A stretch of DNA of 64,000 nt from Yponomeuta sedellus (Eukaryota; Arthropoda; Insecta; Lepidoptera; Yponomeutidae): assembly GCA_934045075.1 (NCBI GenBank), contig OW203734.1, positions 4,026,269-4,090,268 of the forward strand. The letters run 5' to 3'. The notes under the pieces were generated by a model that had not been told where the DNA came from, did no database searches, and saw only the letters and a list, made by a program, of their open reading frames with translations. Below, one piece after another: positions 42,740 through 54,600 of this stretch; positions within the stretch are counted from its first letter, which is position 1; every line of letters begins with the position of its first letter. The position numbers were made by a program, and so were the translations under genes.

Positions 42740-42901
42740 GCCTATGAGCGACTAAACAATGACTGTGTCGTGATTTGGTTGTCTAATTGAACTGATAAAC
42801 ACGATAATTGGTATGTTATCTTAAGGTATAATAGATAAGTTCAGAAAAGTACTTACCTCAAATCGGCGCAAAGACTAAAGATATAAAAATACACATATGT
42901 T

Positions 42902-43135
42902 TATTTTAAAAACCTATTAAGAGGCTAAAAATTCCACCCAGGCCGGGATTCGAACCCGCGACCTCTGACTATCCGTGCCAGCGCTCTTTCCAACTGAGCT
43001 AATGGGCGACTCACCGGCATCAGTGAAATTTCGAACCTCTTTACACTATTCTCTGTATTACGTACAGATACATGTACAGGTACGTAGGTTTTTAAAATTG
43101 TTCTTAGCACGGGTTAGTGCATTAAAAAAAGAAGT
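42902..43135 (+). mobile_element. SINE-1 with inverted 5' segment
   Basis: Inverted segment from TTTTAAAAACCTATT back to TACGTACAG, then forward tail from TAGGTTTTTAAAATTG to GTGCATTAAAAAAAG. No clear target duplication found. Confidence 0.75.
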
Positions 43136-43144
43136 TAATATAGA

Positions 43145-43262
43145 TAGATAGATAGAATATTCTTTATTGTACACAGAAATTACAGTAACAGAACCTAGAT
43201 AAAAATATAGTACAAATGGCGGCCTTATTACTAAAAGCAATTTCTTCCAGGCAACCATAGAG
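43145..43262 (-). mobile_element. LINE 3' end
   Basis: Reversed (ATAG)n tail, TTCTTTATTGTACACAG and TGGCGGCCTTATTACTAAAAG. Confidence 0.65.
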
Positions 43263-43324
43263 ACATGAAAGAAATTAGAGACGGGTAGTCGGTGCAATAC
43301 AGATATGTTTATTTTCTCAAAGTA

Positions 43325-43620
43325 AAGTAAAGTACTGACCAGGCCCTAGTCTAATACTCACATAGTTTAATAGAATGAAAGCACGTAAGCTGAAATAAGC
43401 ACGACGGTGGTTGATATGTGCCTTAATTTGGTAGTCTACAAAGCAATAGCAGTACGATGTCATTCCAGGGGGTATAACCCGCGTAAATTAAATAGGCATC
43501 TCTCGCGAAGAGTGTCGAATCGCGAGAGGCGCCGAGTTAAGTAGCATGGGTTATACATAACATTGCAATGCGATTGGTTACTAGACTAAAGGTAGTGTGA
43601 TTGAAACGGCCATAACCGAA
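43325..43620. mobile_element. Repeat family X, uninterrupted copy
   Basis: Full version of 4142-4735 without the RTE insert; core from GGTATAACCCGCGTAAAT to AGCATGGGTTATAC. Confidence 0.75.
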
Positions 43621-43949
43621 CTAATATATTTATGTCATAAATTACTCCTATATCAACTATTATCTCGGTACCCTTTCGGATGCATGAATGCATTATCTGG
43701 TACTATGGCAGTGGTTTCCTTTTCTTTATTAATTTACGAGCCCTCAAGGATGCGTTCTCGGTGCTGTAGTGTAGTTTAAACTCATTTTATATAACTTGCA
43801 CATATATGACTTAGTTACCATATGCAGAAACTTATTTTTAGCTTATAGTTAGTTATTAAGAACTGTCCATGTTTATGTAATCTGCAAGTTTCCCAAAAAG
43901 AAATAAATAATAAATAAATATATTATATGATTCACTACCCCTTCCACTA

Positions 43950-44045
43950 TCCGCACCAACGCGGGTTAGCTGGAAGAAAATACTATCTAGTCTTAAGCTC
44001 GCCTTTGTACAAATTTGTTTTTAAAGCAATAAAGAATTTTCATTC
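43950..44045 (+). mobile_element. LINE 3' end
   Basis: GCGGGTTAGCTGGAAGAAAAT, CTCGCCTTTGTACAAATTTG and AGCAATAAAGAATTTTC. Confidence 0.6.
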
Positions 44046-44382
44046 TTTAACGTACGGTACGGTATATTTTAAATTGAGAAACCGTAGGTAAGTCTCAACT
44101 GTATAAATCATTTGGTGCTCAGTAGAAAACTGTGTCCTTTCCGATTGCAGTGGCCCTCTTCAAGAGCCTTTTTTAATTACCTTCGTCAAACCTTTGACAC
44201 GGATCATCCTTGAATATAATTTTAAACACTTTCGTAGGCGGGAAACAAATGCAGAAGCAGATCGGAGCACTTCTTGACCTTAGTCCTAAGCCGGCTCTTT
44301 ACAGCTGCAAAGACTTACGCCGGATTTCACTAACTTTTGTGAATATATCTTTCCTCCAGCAGAATATTACCAATAAATGTCT

Positions 44383-44633
44383 AAAAACCTATTTAGAGGC
44401 TAAAAATTCCACCCATGCCGGGATTCGAACCCGCGATCTCTGGCTATCCGTGCTAGCGCTCTTTCCAACTGAGCTAATGGGCGACTCACCGGCATCAGTA
44501 AAATTTCGAACCTCTTTACAATATTGGCACGGATAGCCAGAGGTCGCGGGTGCGAATCCCGGCATGGGTGGAATTTTTAGCCACTAAATAGGTTTTTAAA
44601 CTTGTCCTTGGCACGGGTTAGTGCATTAAAAAT
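44383..44633 (+). mobile_element. SINE-1 with inverted 5' segment and 20 bp TSD
   Basis: Inverted segment from TAAAAACCTATTTAGAGG to the leader, then forward from GGCACGGATAGCC to the tail. A 20 bp target duplication with one mismatch (AATATTACCAATAAATGTCT) flanks it at 44363-44382 and 44634-44653. Confidence 0.9.
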
Positions 44634-44653
44634 AATATTATCAATAAATGTCT

Positions 44654-44875
44654 ATCAATATCAACCCTTGTATGTCCCTACGGGTCTCTTCCTGCATTGC
44701 AGGAAGGTTAGGCCATACTCCACCACGGAGGCCAAGTCCGGGTTGGTGGAGGATTGTGAGACAGTGGCGGGCCTTACTGTCAGAAGTTATCAAGCCGCCC
44801 ATAAGACCTTTGACATGGCTTAACGACTGCCATTACATGACATCCGGCACCAACGGCTTAACGCGCCTATGAATA
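44654..44875 (-). mobile_element. 5S-like SINE, 3' part
   Basis: Begins at the end of the previous SINE's duplication: ATCAATATCAACCCTTG to GGCACCAACGGCTTAACGCGCC. The head is missing. Confidence 0.8.
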
Positions 44876-44879
44876 CAGT

Positions 44880-45488
44880 AAAAGTGAGCCAGCTCCCACT
44901 TCTGACCCTCCTAACTAATCGATATGCCATGTCTTTGTAAGGACTTTTGATGTGGTGAAATTGAACTTTGATCGTTGAAGTGATCGAGAAACAATCAATG
45001 CAAACCAATGCAATGATATTGTTTATATTAGTTTATTTTCTGTAATACCCTTATCGCTCTAGGAGCACTGATGTTAAAATAACATATTTTTGTAGCGGAA
45101 GTATTTTTTATGGCGCTAAGTTTTAGAATTTAGGTACGTTCTAATAGATTAGTTGTAAATGTTTAATTTCTTGTGGTGCTAGGAAGTCACTTAAGATTGA
45201 TCTTAAGTTAATGTCTAGTGACTTAACCCTTATAAGACTTTCCAAGTTAGGTCAAAGTAAGGTTAACTATAATACAAGAAATACCATCAGAATAACAAAG
45301 TAATAACCCTTGCGATGTTCAACTTTATGAACAGAACAAAATTAATTTAACAAAGTCCGTCCCGAACTCGAACAATGTTGTCTAGTTAATAAACTAATCT
45401 TTTGATCTGTATTCGTGAGCCAATTACCGATAAATGAATTAGTAGCTGCTCTTAAAATAATATTTCATAAAGCTTCCCAGTAACAAAC
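44880..45488. other. Gene-free stretch
   Basis: AT-rich; no coding frame or recognised repeat. Confidence 0.4.
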
Positions 45489-45492
45489 TTAC

Positions 45493-45599
45493 CGTGAAGC
45501 TTCTTGCCAAGTGCTGTCTACCCTTATCGAAAAACTAAATAAGGTCGCATTTCCTTCGTAGATACCAGCTTCTCTTAATTTGTCGCTGGTGCTCAGGCC
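45493..45599 (-). CDS. Candidate exon, unknown gene
   Basis: 107 bp between ATACAG and the strong donor CACG|GTAAGTTT. Open frame GLSTSDKLREAGIYEGNATL then FSFSIRVDSTWQ. I do not recognise the family. Confidence 0.3.
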
Positions 45600-46535
45600 C
45601 TGTATAGCCTCGGGCTCAATAAAAAAACACGAATGGAGAAAACTTAAATTCACGACATTCGCAACATTGAGTTTATTAAATGGCTCTGTGGAACGATATT
45701 GGAATAAATGAAACAACAGTGGCTGAAAACAAAGATATAATATAAGGATACAACAATGGTATTATTAGCTTCTTATCGATAATAGGTATATTATCAGGGG
45801 GCCAGGCAGTGCCCCCGCCAAGTCGAGCGCGAAGCCCACTACCGTACTATATTTACTGGAACCATTTCGCCGCATTTCCAGGCCCTGTTTGAGAACCTCT
45901 AGATAAGACCAGAACGCAGAAATTTTTGCCATCCAGTAAACTATAGTCACCAACTTGAAATCCAAAATTTCAAGTCTGTAGGTCATTTAGTTCCAAAGTA
46001 AAGCGATAGCAAAGATTCGCATTTATGACACTCACTCACTGATGATCATCAAAATAGAACTAAAGGAAGGCCAATGAGACGAGATAAAGAATGTAAACAA
46101 AGTTTCAGGGGTTCAAAACATTTTTATTTGAATAAATTAGGGTTATACAAATTTTCGATTCCCTATTCTAATCGCTGTCGTCTGTATTAGTCAAACATGA
46201 TTCACCAGAAGAGTACGAATCAGCCATATTTATGACGAAACTATCCATAGTATTATCAATCATTTAATTTAATTTATTTGGAGAAATACAGGCACAGATA
46301 ATGAATTTTTATATGTTTTACATTATTGGTTATGGACTTATCTGTCCTATGAAACATTTCTCACTTATAGTTAAGGCAGGTAATGTAAAAACGTGAGGCG
46401 CATACTATAGTCTAACATGCAAAAAAAAAAGAAAATTTTATCAAATAGAACCAGGTATAGGCCATTGAGATGAACAAATTACATGGTTATTTAGCTACAC
46501 ACGCAATCAGAATATAATAAATTATAAACCCTTAC

Positions 46536-46620
46536 CTTAAATTGAGACAACGAATTATTGAATACGTCAACAGAGGCCAGGCGCTTGTTGTAGGTTTCAC
46601 AGATTCTGCGAAGTGAGGCC
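46536..46620 (-). CDS. Candidate exon, unknown gene
   Basis: 85 bp between GATCTCAG and TTTAAG|GTAAGGG. One open frame reads ASLRRICETYNKRLASVDVF. It could join the segment at 45599 in phase 0. Not recognised. Confidence 0.3.
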
Positions 46621-46807
46621 CTGAGATCAGTTGAACGCGTAACTCGAGATGGAACTCTTAAGTTTAATTGTTCTAGAAGTTGTCAATATGGCTATAAAAA
46701 CTGTCCTCGTATCACTTCGGACGCAATCTAAACTGGAATGAACTAGCAAAATAAAAGCATAAACACGGAAGCGACAACTATAGTGCGGAAATCTTAGGCC
46801 TAACTTT

Positions 46808-47122
46808 CTATCCATTGATGGAAAGTTCTCTCGAGGGTATTTTCGTACAGAAATTTATCTTTTCCAATGCACTTAACGGTAATGTATCCAAAAAGTAATA
46901 TCGTAATACATCGGGGACACCACAGGAATGTGGGCTCAATTTACGAATTGTACGGAACGATTTTTGGTAGATTACAATCACATTTGGCTTATTGGCTTGT
47001 GGGCCAATCATCATATCATCGTTTGGTACGTATGTATTAGTACTTAGGCCTGCGGTTGCACTCAACATGTTGTCAAACTTGCACTTTCCTAAACGCCTAA
47101 TGATTGTAACTGTGAGTTTCAT
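46808..47122 (-). other. Unrecognised 104-codon frame
   Basis: Contains RLGKCKFDNMLSATAG and RKLSPHSCGVPDVLRYYFL, ends in a stop. Its composition is protein-like, but no family is recognised and there is no splice or promoter support. A short acidic frame with stop at 46184 and AATAAA near 46125 lies further down on the same strand. Confidence 0.25.
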
Positions 47123-47324
47123 GATAATAAAACTAAGGTAGTAAGCATATTTTTTCTAAAAAAAATTTAATCTCTTTATTGCATTCCACAAAATACTCTA
47201 GCTCTGGAATATGCTCCCAGAGGTTGCTCTATATTAAAGATACAAATTGACGATAATTCCACTCCGCTTACACGTACTTTTACTTACATGAGTATAAGTA
47301 AAAATACGGATATTAATAGTATTT

Positions 47325-47531
47325 TCTAAGGTTAACACGAGCCCTAGACATAATAAAAAATGTTTTTACACGGGTTTTACTCGTTTATTTGAAATTCTTC
47401 ACAATTTTCCGACGTTTCGCCTGTCACCTCAGTCTTCCGAGACCACGGCCTTACTATCAGAAGTTATCAAGTCACCCCTAAGGGTTCTGACATGGATTTA
47501 CGACTGCCATTACATGACAGCCGGCACGCCA
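47325..47531. mobile_element. Foldback half element fused to 5S-like SINE piece
   Basis: TAAGGTTAACACGAGCCCTAG, ACGGGTTTTACTCG and TTCCGACGTTTCGCC, then a reversed 5S-like SINE middle (CCTTACTATCAGAAGTTATC to CATGACAGCCGGCAC). Confidence 0.55.
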
Positions 47532-47534
47532 AAT

Positions 47535-48000
47535 ATATACTAGAAATTAATGAAAGTAAAATAGGTTTCTATCGACCTTCTGCGTGTCACTTTCGATCTT
47601 GTTAAACTGGGTTTTAAATACAATCCGAAATTTTAGGACGATAAGAAAAAGTTCGGATAATTTATCGTAACTGAGTTCGGTCCAAACATAAAGTTGAAAC
47701 AAATGAAAGAACCATTTCATCTTTACGTAACTTTTGTAGTCTTTACCAACCTTTACATTTTACAATTGGCGGGCTTAATACTAAATAGTGTTTTATTCTA
47801 GCCAACCAACAGGTGACGTGGAGAAGGTATAATAATATAATGCAATATAGCTTTAGCTATTACATATATTTCACCTCAATCTTGGTCCCGTTATTCTTAA
47901 TCGACCATTACAACGATACACACTTTGGTGTAGGAGAAACGAAAATTGGATGTTTAATTTAATCGTTGGGGAGAAAGGCAAAAAAAATTTGTTTCGATAA
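47535..48000. other. Gene-free stretch
   Basis: No coding frame or recognised repeat; ends at the target duplication of the next SINE. Confidence 0.4.
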
Positions 48001-48008
48001 ATTCCGTG

Positions 48009-48372
48009 AAGCGCTCGTGGCCTAGGCGAACCGAGTTATAAGAATCAATCACTTGGTTAAGCAACAACAGGCGCGGTCAGGTACAGGATGGATGAGCGTC
48101 CCGTGACTACCGCTAGTGGCATTTTTCCGAGCGCTTCCGTGCTTCGCAAGGCACGCTAAGCCGTTGGTGCCGGCTGTCATATAATGGCAGTCGTTAAGCC
48201 ATGTCAGAGGCCTTATGGGCGGCTTGATAACTTCTGACAGTAAGGCCCGCCACTGTCTTACAATCCTCCACCAACCCGGACTTGGCCCCCGCGGTGGAGT
48301 ATGGCCTAACCTTCCTGCGATGCAGGAAGAGACCCGTGCCCCAGCAGTGGGGACACACAAGGGTTGATAACG
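48009..48372 (+). mobile_element. 5S-like SINE, full length with TSD
   Basis: Complete copy from AAGCGCTCGTGGCC to GGGTTGATAACG. AAATTCCGTG at 47999-48008 and 48373-48382. Confidence 0.9.
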
Positions 48373-48767
48373 AAATTCCGTGAGTAACCGTTTGCCAACT
48401 TTTTAGGGTTCTATATTTAGTAAGGAACTTGATTGTTTCCCCTACTCCGTCCGCGGCTTAGAACAGAGACTGATAAGTACTAGAAAGATGAAAATTGGCA
48501 TAGATATACATAAACTTGCGCCGGCAAAACGGTAGAATAGCATGATAAGTTTTTTTAGTGTTCCTCTCGTATAATAAAATTGAGGATGCAATTTTTGTAT
48601 CACCCACACCAAAGTGTGGAGTATTGTCGTAATCGTCATTTAAAAATATTATGAATATCAGAAAACCTATTGTCGATCTAAGGGTCAGTTTGCGAAATAT
48701 TGTGATTTAAAGTTCAAGCTTTTATTACAGTAAGCCTTATATTACCGACAACCATTGTAGTAAACGT

Positions 48768-48965
48768 GTTCTTGAGTGGAGACCGCGACTCGGCAAACGT
48801 AGTGTAGGACGCCCTCCGACCAGGTGGGATGACGATCTGCGAAAAACTGCCGGCAGATGCTGGATGCGGCAAGCTGAAGACAGGGCGCTATGGCGCTCAT
48901 TAGGGGAGGGCTATGTCCAGCAGTGGACTACATTATATAGCCTGAAGAAGAAGAAAAAGAAGAAG
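48768..48965 (+). pseudogene. RTE ORF2 C-terminus and 3' end
   Basis: Frame reads VLEWRPRLGKRSVGRPPTRW, DDDLRKTAGRCWMRQAEDRA, WRSLGEGYVQQWTT and runs into a (GAA)n tail: the cleanest RTE end in the window. Confidence 0.8.
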
Positions 48966-48989
48966 CCTTATATTATAATATATTTTAAG

Positions 48990-49215
48990 TAGCCTATATA
49001 TGTCCCCACTGCAGGGCACAGGCCTTCTCTCAGAGAGAGAGAAGTATAGGCTTGGATTGGAGAAGTATAAGCACCGTGATTGGTAATTTCAAGCGCTAAG
49101 ACTCAGGTTTCCTCACGATGTTTTCCTTCACAGATAGTGGTATTTGCTACTAGAGCTTTACAAATGTGCACAACTTAGAAAACAAAGTCATTGGCATATG
49201 CCGGGATTCGAACCG
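48990..49215 (-). mobile_element. SINE-3 copy
   Basis: Reversed: TATATGTCCCCACTGCAGGG, CTCTCAGAGAGAGAGAAG, GTTTCCTCACGATGTTTTCC, and a head ending GGGATTCGAACCGG. Confidence 0.65.
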
Positions 49216-49237
49216 GATTTAATCGGATTTGTATATA

Positions 49238-49410
49238 TCATAATAAAAACTGTTTTTTATACGGATTTTACTCGTTCATTATTACTTTTTTACAATTTTC
49301 CGACGTTTCGGCACTTTTTCAGGTGCCGTGGTCTCGGAAGACTGAGTCCGTATAAAAACAGTTTTTATTACGTCTAGTGCTCGTTTTAACCTTAGAAAAT
49401 ACTATATTGT
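49238..49410. mobile_element. Foldback element with GACGTTTCGGC core
   Basis: CATAATAAAAACTGTTTTTTA and reversed copy enclose CGACGTTTCGGCACTTTTTC and CCGTGGTCTCGGAAGACTG. Confidence 0.7.
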
Positions 49411-49490
49411 ATCCTTGTAGAAGTTTATTGTAACTTTGTGTATGTTCATAATAAATTGCTATTATTTTTAAGTATACATATTATAAGTAT

Positions 49491-51061
49491 CCTGTCCTGT
49501 CCTGTCCTGTCCTGTCCTGTCCTGTCCTGTCCTGTCCTGTCCTGTCCTGTCCTGTCCTGTCCTGTCCTGTCCTGTCCTGTCCTGTCCTGTCCTGTCCTGT
49601 CCTGTCCTGTCCTGTCCTGTCCTGTCCTGTCCTGTCCTGTCCTGTCCTGTCCTGTCCTGTCCTGTCCTGTCCTGTCCTGTCCTGTCCTGTCCTGTCCTGT
49701 CCTGTCCTGTCCTGTCCTGTCCTGTCCTGTCCTGTCCTGTCCTGTCCTGTCCTGTCCTGTCCTGTCCTGTCCTGTCCTGTCCTGTCCTGTCCTGTCCTGT
49801 CCTGTCCTGTCCTGTCCTGTCCTGTCCTGTCCTGTCCTGTCCTGTCCTGTCCTGTCCTGTCCTGTCCTGTCCTGTCCTGTCCTGTCCTGTCCTGTCCTGT
49901 CCTGTCCTGTCCTGTCCTGTCCTGTCCTGTCCTGTCCTGTCCTGTCCTGTCCTGTCCTGTCCTGTCCTGTCCTGTCCTGTCCTGTCCTGTCCTGTCCTGT
50001 CCTGTCCTGTCCTGTCCTGTCCTGTCCTGTCCTGTCCTGTCCTGTCCTGTCCTGTCCTGTCCTGTCCTGTCCTGTCCTGTCCTGTCCTGTCCTGTCCTGT
50101 CCTGTCCTGTCCTGTCCTGTCCTGTCCTGTCCTGTCCTGTCCTGTCCTGTCCTGTCCTGTCCTGTCCTGTCCTGTCCTGTCCTGTCCTGTCCTGTCCTGT
50201 CCTGTCCTGTCCTGTCCTGTCCTGTCCTGTCCTGTCCTGTCCTGTCCTGTCCTGTCCTGTCCTGTCCTGTCCTGTCCTGTCCTGTCCTGTCCTGTCCTGT
50301 CCTGTCCTGTCCTGTCCTGTCCTGTCCTGTCCTGTCCTGTCCTGTCCTGTCCTGTCCTGTCCTGTCCTGTCCTGTCCTGTCCTGTCCTGTCCTGTCCTGT
50401 CCTGTCCTGTCCTGTCCTGTCCTGTCCTGTCCTGTCCTGTCCTGTCCTGTCCTGTCCTGTCCTGTCCTGTCCTGTCCTGTCCTGTCCTGTCCTGTCCTGT
50501 CCTGTCCTGTCCTGTCCTGTCCTGTCCTGTCCTGTCCTGTCCTGTCCTGTCCTGTCCTGTCCTGTCCTGTCCTGTCCTGTCCTGTCCTGTCCTGTCCTGT
50601 CCTGTCCTGTCCTGTCCTGTCCTGTCCTGTCCTGTCCTGTCCTGTCCTGTCCTGTCCTGTCCTGTCCTGTCCTGTCCTGTCCTGTCCTGTCCTGTCCTGT
50701 CCTGTCCTGTCCTGTCCTGTCCTGTCCTGTCCTGTCCTGTCCTGTCCTGTCCTGTCCTGTCCTGTCCTGTCCTGTCCTGTCCTGTCCTGTCCTGTCCTGT
50801 CCTGTCCTGTCCTGTCCTGTCCTGTCCTGTCCTGTCCTGTCCTGTCCTGTCCTGTCCTGTCCTGTCCTGTCCTGTCCTGTCCTGTCCTGTCCTGTCCTGT
50901 CCTGTCCTGTCCTGTCCTGTCCTGTCCTGTCCTGTCCTGTCCTGTCCTGTCCAGTCCTGTCCTGTCCTGTCCTGCCCTGCCCTGTCCTGTCCTTTCCTGT
51001 CCTGTCCTGTCCTGTCGTGTCCTGCCCTGTCCTATCCTATCCTATCCTAGCTTATCTTATA
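49491..51061. repeat. (CCTGT)n satellite, first block
   Basis: 292 perfect units (49491-50950), then a degenerating edge (CCAGT, CCTGC, CCTTT, CGTGT, CCTAT). The 974-codon frame across it is an artefact of a 5 bp repeat read in three. Confidence 0.97.
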
Positions 51062-51165
51062 ATCGATATCGATATCAACACTTCTATGTCCCCACTGCAG
51101 GGGCACACTATATAAAAAAAAGTCGTAATATACAGCTATATTACGACTTTTTTTTATATAGTGTG
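51062..51165. repeat. Spacer with 5S-like SINE end and 29 bp-arm palindrome
   Basis: GATATCGATATCAACACTTC and TATGTCCCCACTGCAGGGGC are a reversed SINE end. 51104-51132 and 51137-51165 are perfect inverted arms around CAGC; the pentamer array restarts right after. Confidence 0.9.
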
Positions 51166-52240
51166 TCCTGTCCTGTCCTGTCCTGTCCTGTCCTGTCCTG
51201 TCCTGTCCTGTCCTGTCCTGTCCTGTCCTGTCCTGTCCTGTCCTGTCCTGTCCTGTCCTGTCCTGTCCTGTCCTGTCCTGTCCTGTCCTGTCCTGTCCTG
51301 TCCTGTCCTGTCCTGTCCTGTCCTGTCCTGTCCTGTCCTGTCCTGTCCTGTCCTGTCCTGTCCTGTCCTGTCCTGTCCTGTCCTGTCCTGTCCTGTCCTG
51401 TCCTGTCCTGTCCTGTCCTGTCCTGTCCTGTCCTGTCCTGTCCTGTCCTGTCCTGTCCTGTCCTGTCCTGTCCTGTCCTGTCCTGTCCTGTCCTGTCCTG
51501 TCCTGTCCTGTCCTGTCCTGTCCTGTCCTGTCCTGTCCTGTCCTGTCCTGTCCTGTCCTGTCCTGTCCTGTCCTGTCCTGTCCTGTCCTGTCCTGTCCTG
51601 TCCTGTCCTGTCCTGTCCTGTCCTGTCCTGTCCTGTCCTGTCCTGTCCTGTCCTGTCCTGTCCTGTCCTGTCCTGTCCTGTCCTGTCCTGTCCTGTCCTG
51701 TCCTGTCCTGTCCTGTCCTGTCCTGTCCTGTCCTGTCCTGTCCTGTCCTGTCCTGTCCTGTCCTGTCCTGTCCTGTCCTGTCCTGTCCTGTCCTGTCCTG
51801 TCCTGTCCTGTCCTGTCCTGTCCTGTCCTGTCCTGTCCTGTCCTGTCCTGTCCTGTCCTGTCCTGTCCTGTCCTGTCCTGTCCTGTCCTGTCCTGTCCTG
51901 TCCTGTCCTGTCCTGTCCTGTCCTGTCCTGTCCTGTCCTGTCCTGTCCTGTCCTGTCCTGTCCTGTCCTGTCCTGTCCTGTCCTGTCCTGTCCTGTCCTG
52001 TCCTGTCCTGTCCTGTCCTGTCCTGTCCTGTCCTGTCCTGTCCTGTCCTGTCCAGTCCTGTCCTGTCCTGTCCTGCCCTGCCCTGTCCTGTCCTTTCCTG
52101 TCCTGTCCTGTCCTGTCGTGTCCTGCCCTGTCCTATCCTATCCTATCCTAGCTTATCTTATAATCGATATCGATATCAACACTTCTATGTCCCCACTGCA
52201 GGGGCACACTATATAAAAAAAAGTCGTAATATACAGCTAT
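51166..52240. repeat. (CCTGT)n satellite, second block and repeated edge
   Basis: About 177 perfect units followed at 52052-52240 by a 189 bp edge identical, base for base, to 50951-51139. Beyond 52240 the sequence is different and unique. Confidence 0.95.
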
Positions 52241-52555
52241 GGGCTAATTACCCGGTAGTTGTTAAAAGAAGCATCCCATTTTTTGAAATTGAAATAAATG
52301 TATTTTTGAAATTTAAACATCGTATTAAATGGACCTTCTATATTCTCCCTTCTATATCTTGAGGCTTAGTTTGAGTATAATTTGTAACAATGCCCTAAGT
52401 GTGATTCGAGATGGCATTTCAATTTATTGTAACCAAGTTATTTTACACTTGATTCTCAAGAAGTCTGGCTAGAAAGTTCGTTATTAATCGCGACGTATTA
52501 CAACTTAGGGTCTCCTTAGAAAAGGTCAGCATCACTAATAGACAGCTGTAATGGA
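52241..52555. other. Gene-free stretch
   Basis: AT-rich flank of the satellite; nothing recognised. Confidence 0.4.
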
Positions 52556-52559
52556 CGCG

Positions 52560-52800
52560 AAATGGAGATATTGGAATTAATCACTTGAGTCAAGCTATAA
52601 CAGGCGCGGTTAGTTGCAGGATGGGTGACCGTCCCGTGACTACCGCTAGTGGCATTTTTCCGTGGCATCCACGGACCCTCCACTGACTCAACTATATCGT
52701 CCGACCATCTGGCTGCTGGTCTGCCCACTGACCGTCGTCCTGTTCTCGGCCGCCATTCTGTGGTTGCCCTGGGCCTCGATTCTGTTAGCGCATCATAGTA
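52560..52800. mobile_element. 5S-like SINE head fused to an RTE fragment
   Basis: 52560-52667 (+) is the SINE head (GCTATAACAGGCGCGGTTAG, GGATGGGTGACCG). 52668-52800 on the minus strand encodes RATTEWRPRTGRRSVGRP, ARWSDDIV of an RTE ORF. Confidence 0.65.
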
Positions 52801-53189
52801 CGATGTCAGATACATGGTTGGGTTACGTTAAGAGTTTTTTCATACCATTGACGCCTAGAAGGTTCGACGTATGGTTGCGCGCAGACTTGGAGTAGCAACG
52901 AAATTAAATCGCCATTGTTAGCTACGGGTGGACTGTATAAGAAAATGAAGAGAAACTAAGGAAAACGCTAATAATACATTTAATGGAAAATGTAGGCAAA
53001 AAAATGGTATGAGACAGTGTGATTGACAAATGTGACAGTAAAAACATAGCCTGTAATCTGCATAGTCTGCAACAGCCATGTTCATGCAATTTTCATTGTA
53101 CCTCAGGGCATTAGAAGAATCCAGGCCCAGGTCCATCTGTCGTTTAAATTTAGCTCTGTTAAATTTATACTGTACTTCTTTGTCCCGTT

Positions 53190-53530
53190 TTTACCTGACC
53201 AGGGTCGGCCGCTCACTACGATCCTGACAGATTTTTGCTCCATCAAAGTTTATCAGTCGTGGCACGCTTGCAACTGGTTTCGGTTAATCACTTTGCCCCT
53301 GTTAGGTTGAAGCATGTCCGCCTGGGCCGTTCCTTACTGGCCTTTCTACCCACATTTGCTCTATATAATTCTTCAGTAAACCAGTTCCCTCGGACCAGGC
53401 GGTATAACGATCTGCGAAGCCTGCAGGCAAATGCTGGATACGGCAAGCTGAAGACAAGGCAATATGGCGCTCATTATGGGAAGGATATATCCAGCAGTGG
53501 ACTAGTATGGCCTGATGATGACGATGAAAC
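53190..53530 (+). mobile_element. Mixed repeat remnant and RTE 3' end
   Basis: 53190-53240 relates to the repeat at 32900; 53390-53530 is a decayed RTE end (CTGCGAAGCCTGCAGGCAAATG, ATGGCGCTCATTATGGG, CCAGCAGTGGACTAGTATGG). Confidence 0.5.
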
Positions 53531-53574
53531 GTGTTCCCTCGTAACTCCTAAACCAATGGTCGGATTTTGACATA

Positions 53575-53755
53575 TCTATAATATAAAAATAAATTGCTGA
53601 ATGTGTTTGTAAGCGCAAATCTCGAGAGCAGCTGAACCAATTTCGCTAATTCTTTTTTTAGAATATTCCTAACGAGGATGGTTCTAGCGGAGGGAAAAAA
53701 AACTTAAAGAATCGACCGTTAGGCGGTACGAAGTTCGCAGGGTCAGCTAGTAAGA
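53575..53755 (+). mobile_element. Helitron-like element, complete end
   Basis: TCTATAATATAAAAATAAATTG start, AAGCGCAAATCTCGAGAGCAG, and terminal GGGTCAGCTAGTA. Confidence 0.7.
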
Positions 53756-54051
53756 TATAAATCGATTCGTTGTATTTTGAACCATCCACCCGATTGCTGA
53801 GCTATCTATCTATCTACTTATCTGTCTCATATGTATCTGCCTGTCTTTTTGGATATCTATCGATTGATCCTGCCTGTTTGGTTATCCATTTGGGTATATT
53901 CCAGTGTTATAACCAGTGAGGCTTAGTATTTTTTCGTCAAATATCTTAATTTGCGCGTGATTTTATCTTTTCGTAAACAGCAATTAGGCTTGACCTTTTT
54001 AAAGCGTCTCTTGGTCTTGTCAATAAATTACGAACCCTGACCCTAAAGCCG

Positions 54052-54127
54052 AATTTAGTGAGGCAATTGGGAATTCCCACTATCTTCCTCATTATTGGAA
54101 ATTCCCTATTGCCTTACTAAATTCGTT
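54052..54127. repeat. 30 bp-arm quasi-palindrome
   Basis: CGAATTTAGTGAGGCAATTGG and its mirror with few mismatches around CTATCTTCC. Confidence 0.75.
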
Positions 54128-54600
54128 GTGATTGCGAATTGTGTGTCAAAATTATGTGGAATTGACGTTTTTTCGAACCATAATTTCATACCATAAAAAA
54201 GTTGCACGATTTAGTTTTAATTCTATAACGGGCAGTGAACATTTTTCTTTGGTTTTGTAGAGAAAGGTCGCGAGATCTTCCCACTATGTCCGCTTATCAA
54301 TAAAGACATCAAAATTTTAAAGTTGGCAAAAGGTACTACTTCTTAAGAGTGATCAACGCTTCAAATTGAACTCTCTGAACTTTCCAAAGCGTAAGCCGCA
54401 TCGGCGGAACAATGGTCTCACATTCAGGTGCTCGTGGATTCGAATGCAGGCATATACTAGTGCATAGGCAACACTCTGAAGAAGGAAAAGTGGAAAATAC
54501 ATTATTCGTAACAACAAAACACGTCACAGAAACAAAACAAAACAGATGATTGACATGGTATCCACAACAACAGAAAACTAAAGGGAAATACTTTAATCCA

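Noticed and set aside
49438..52362. 974-codon frame of LSCPV repeats
   Set aside because: A 5 bp repeat gives a 15-base codon cycle without stops; there is no other coding evidence.
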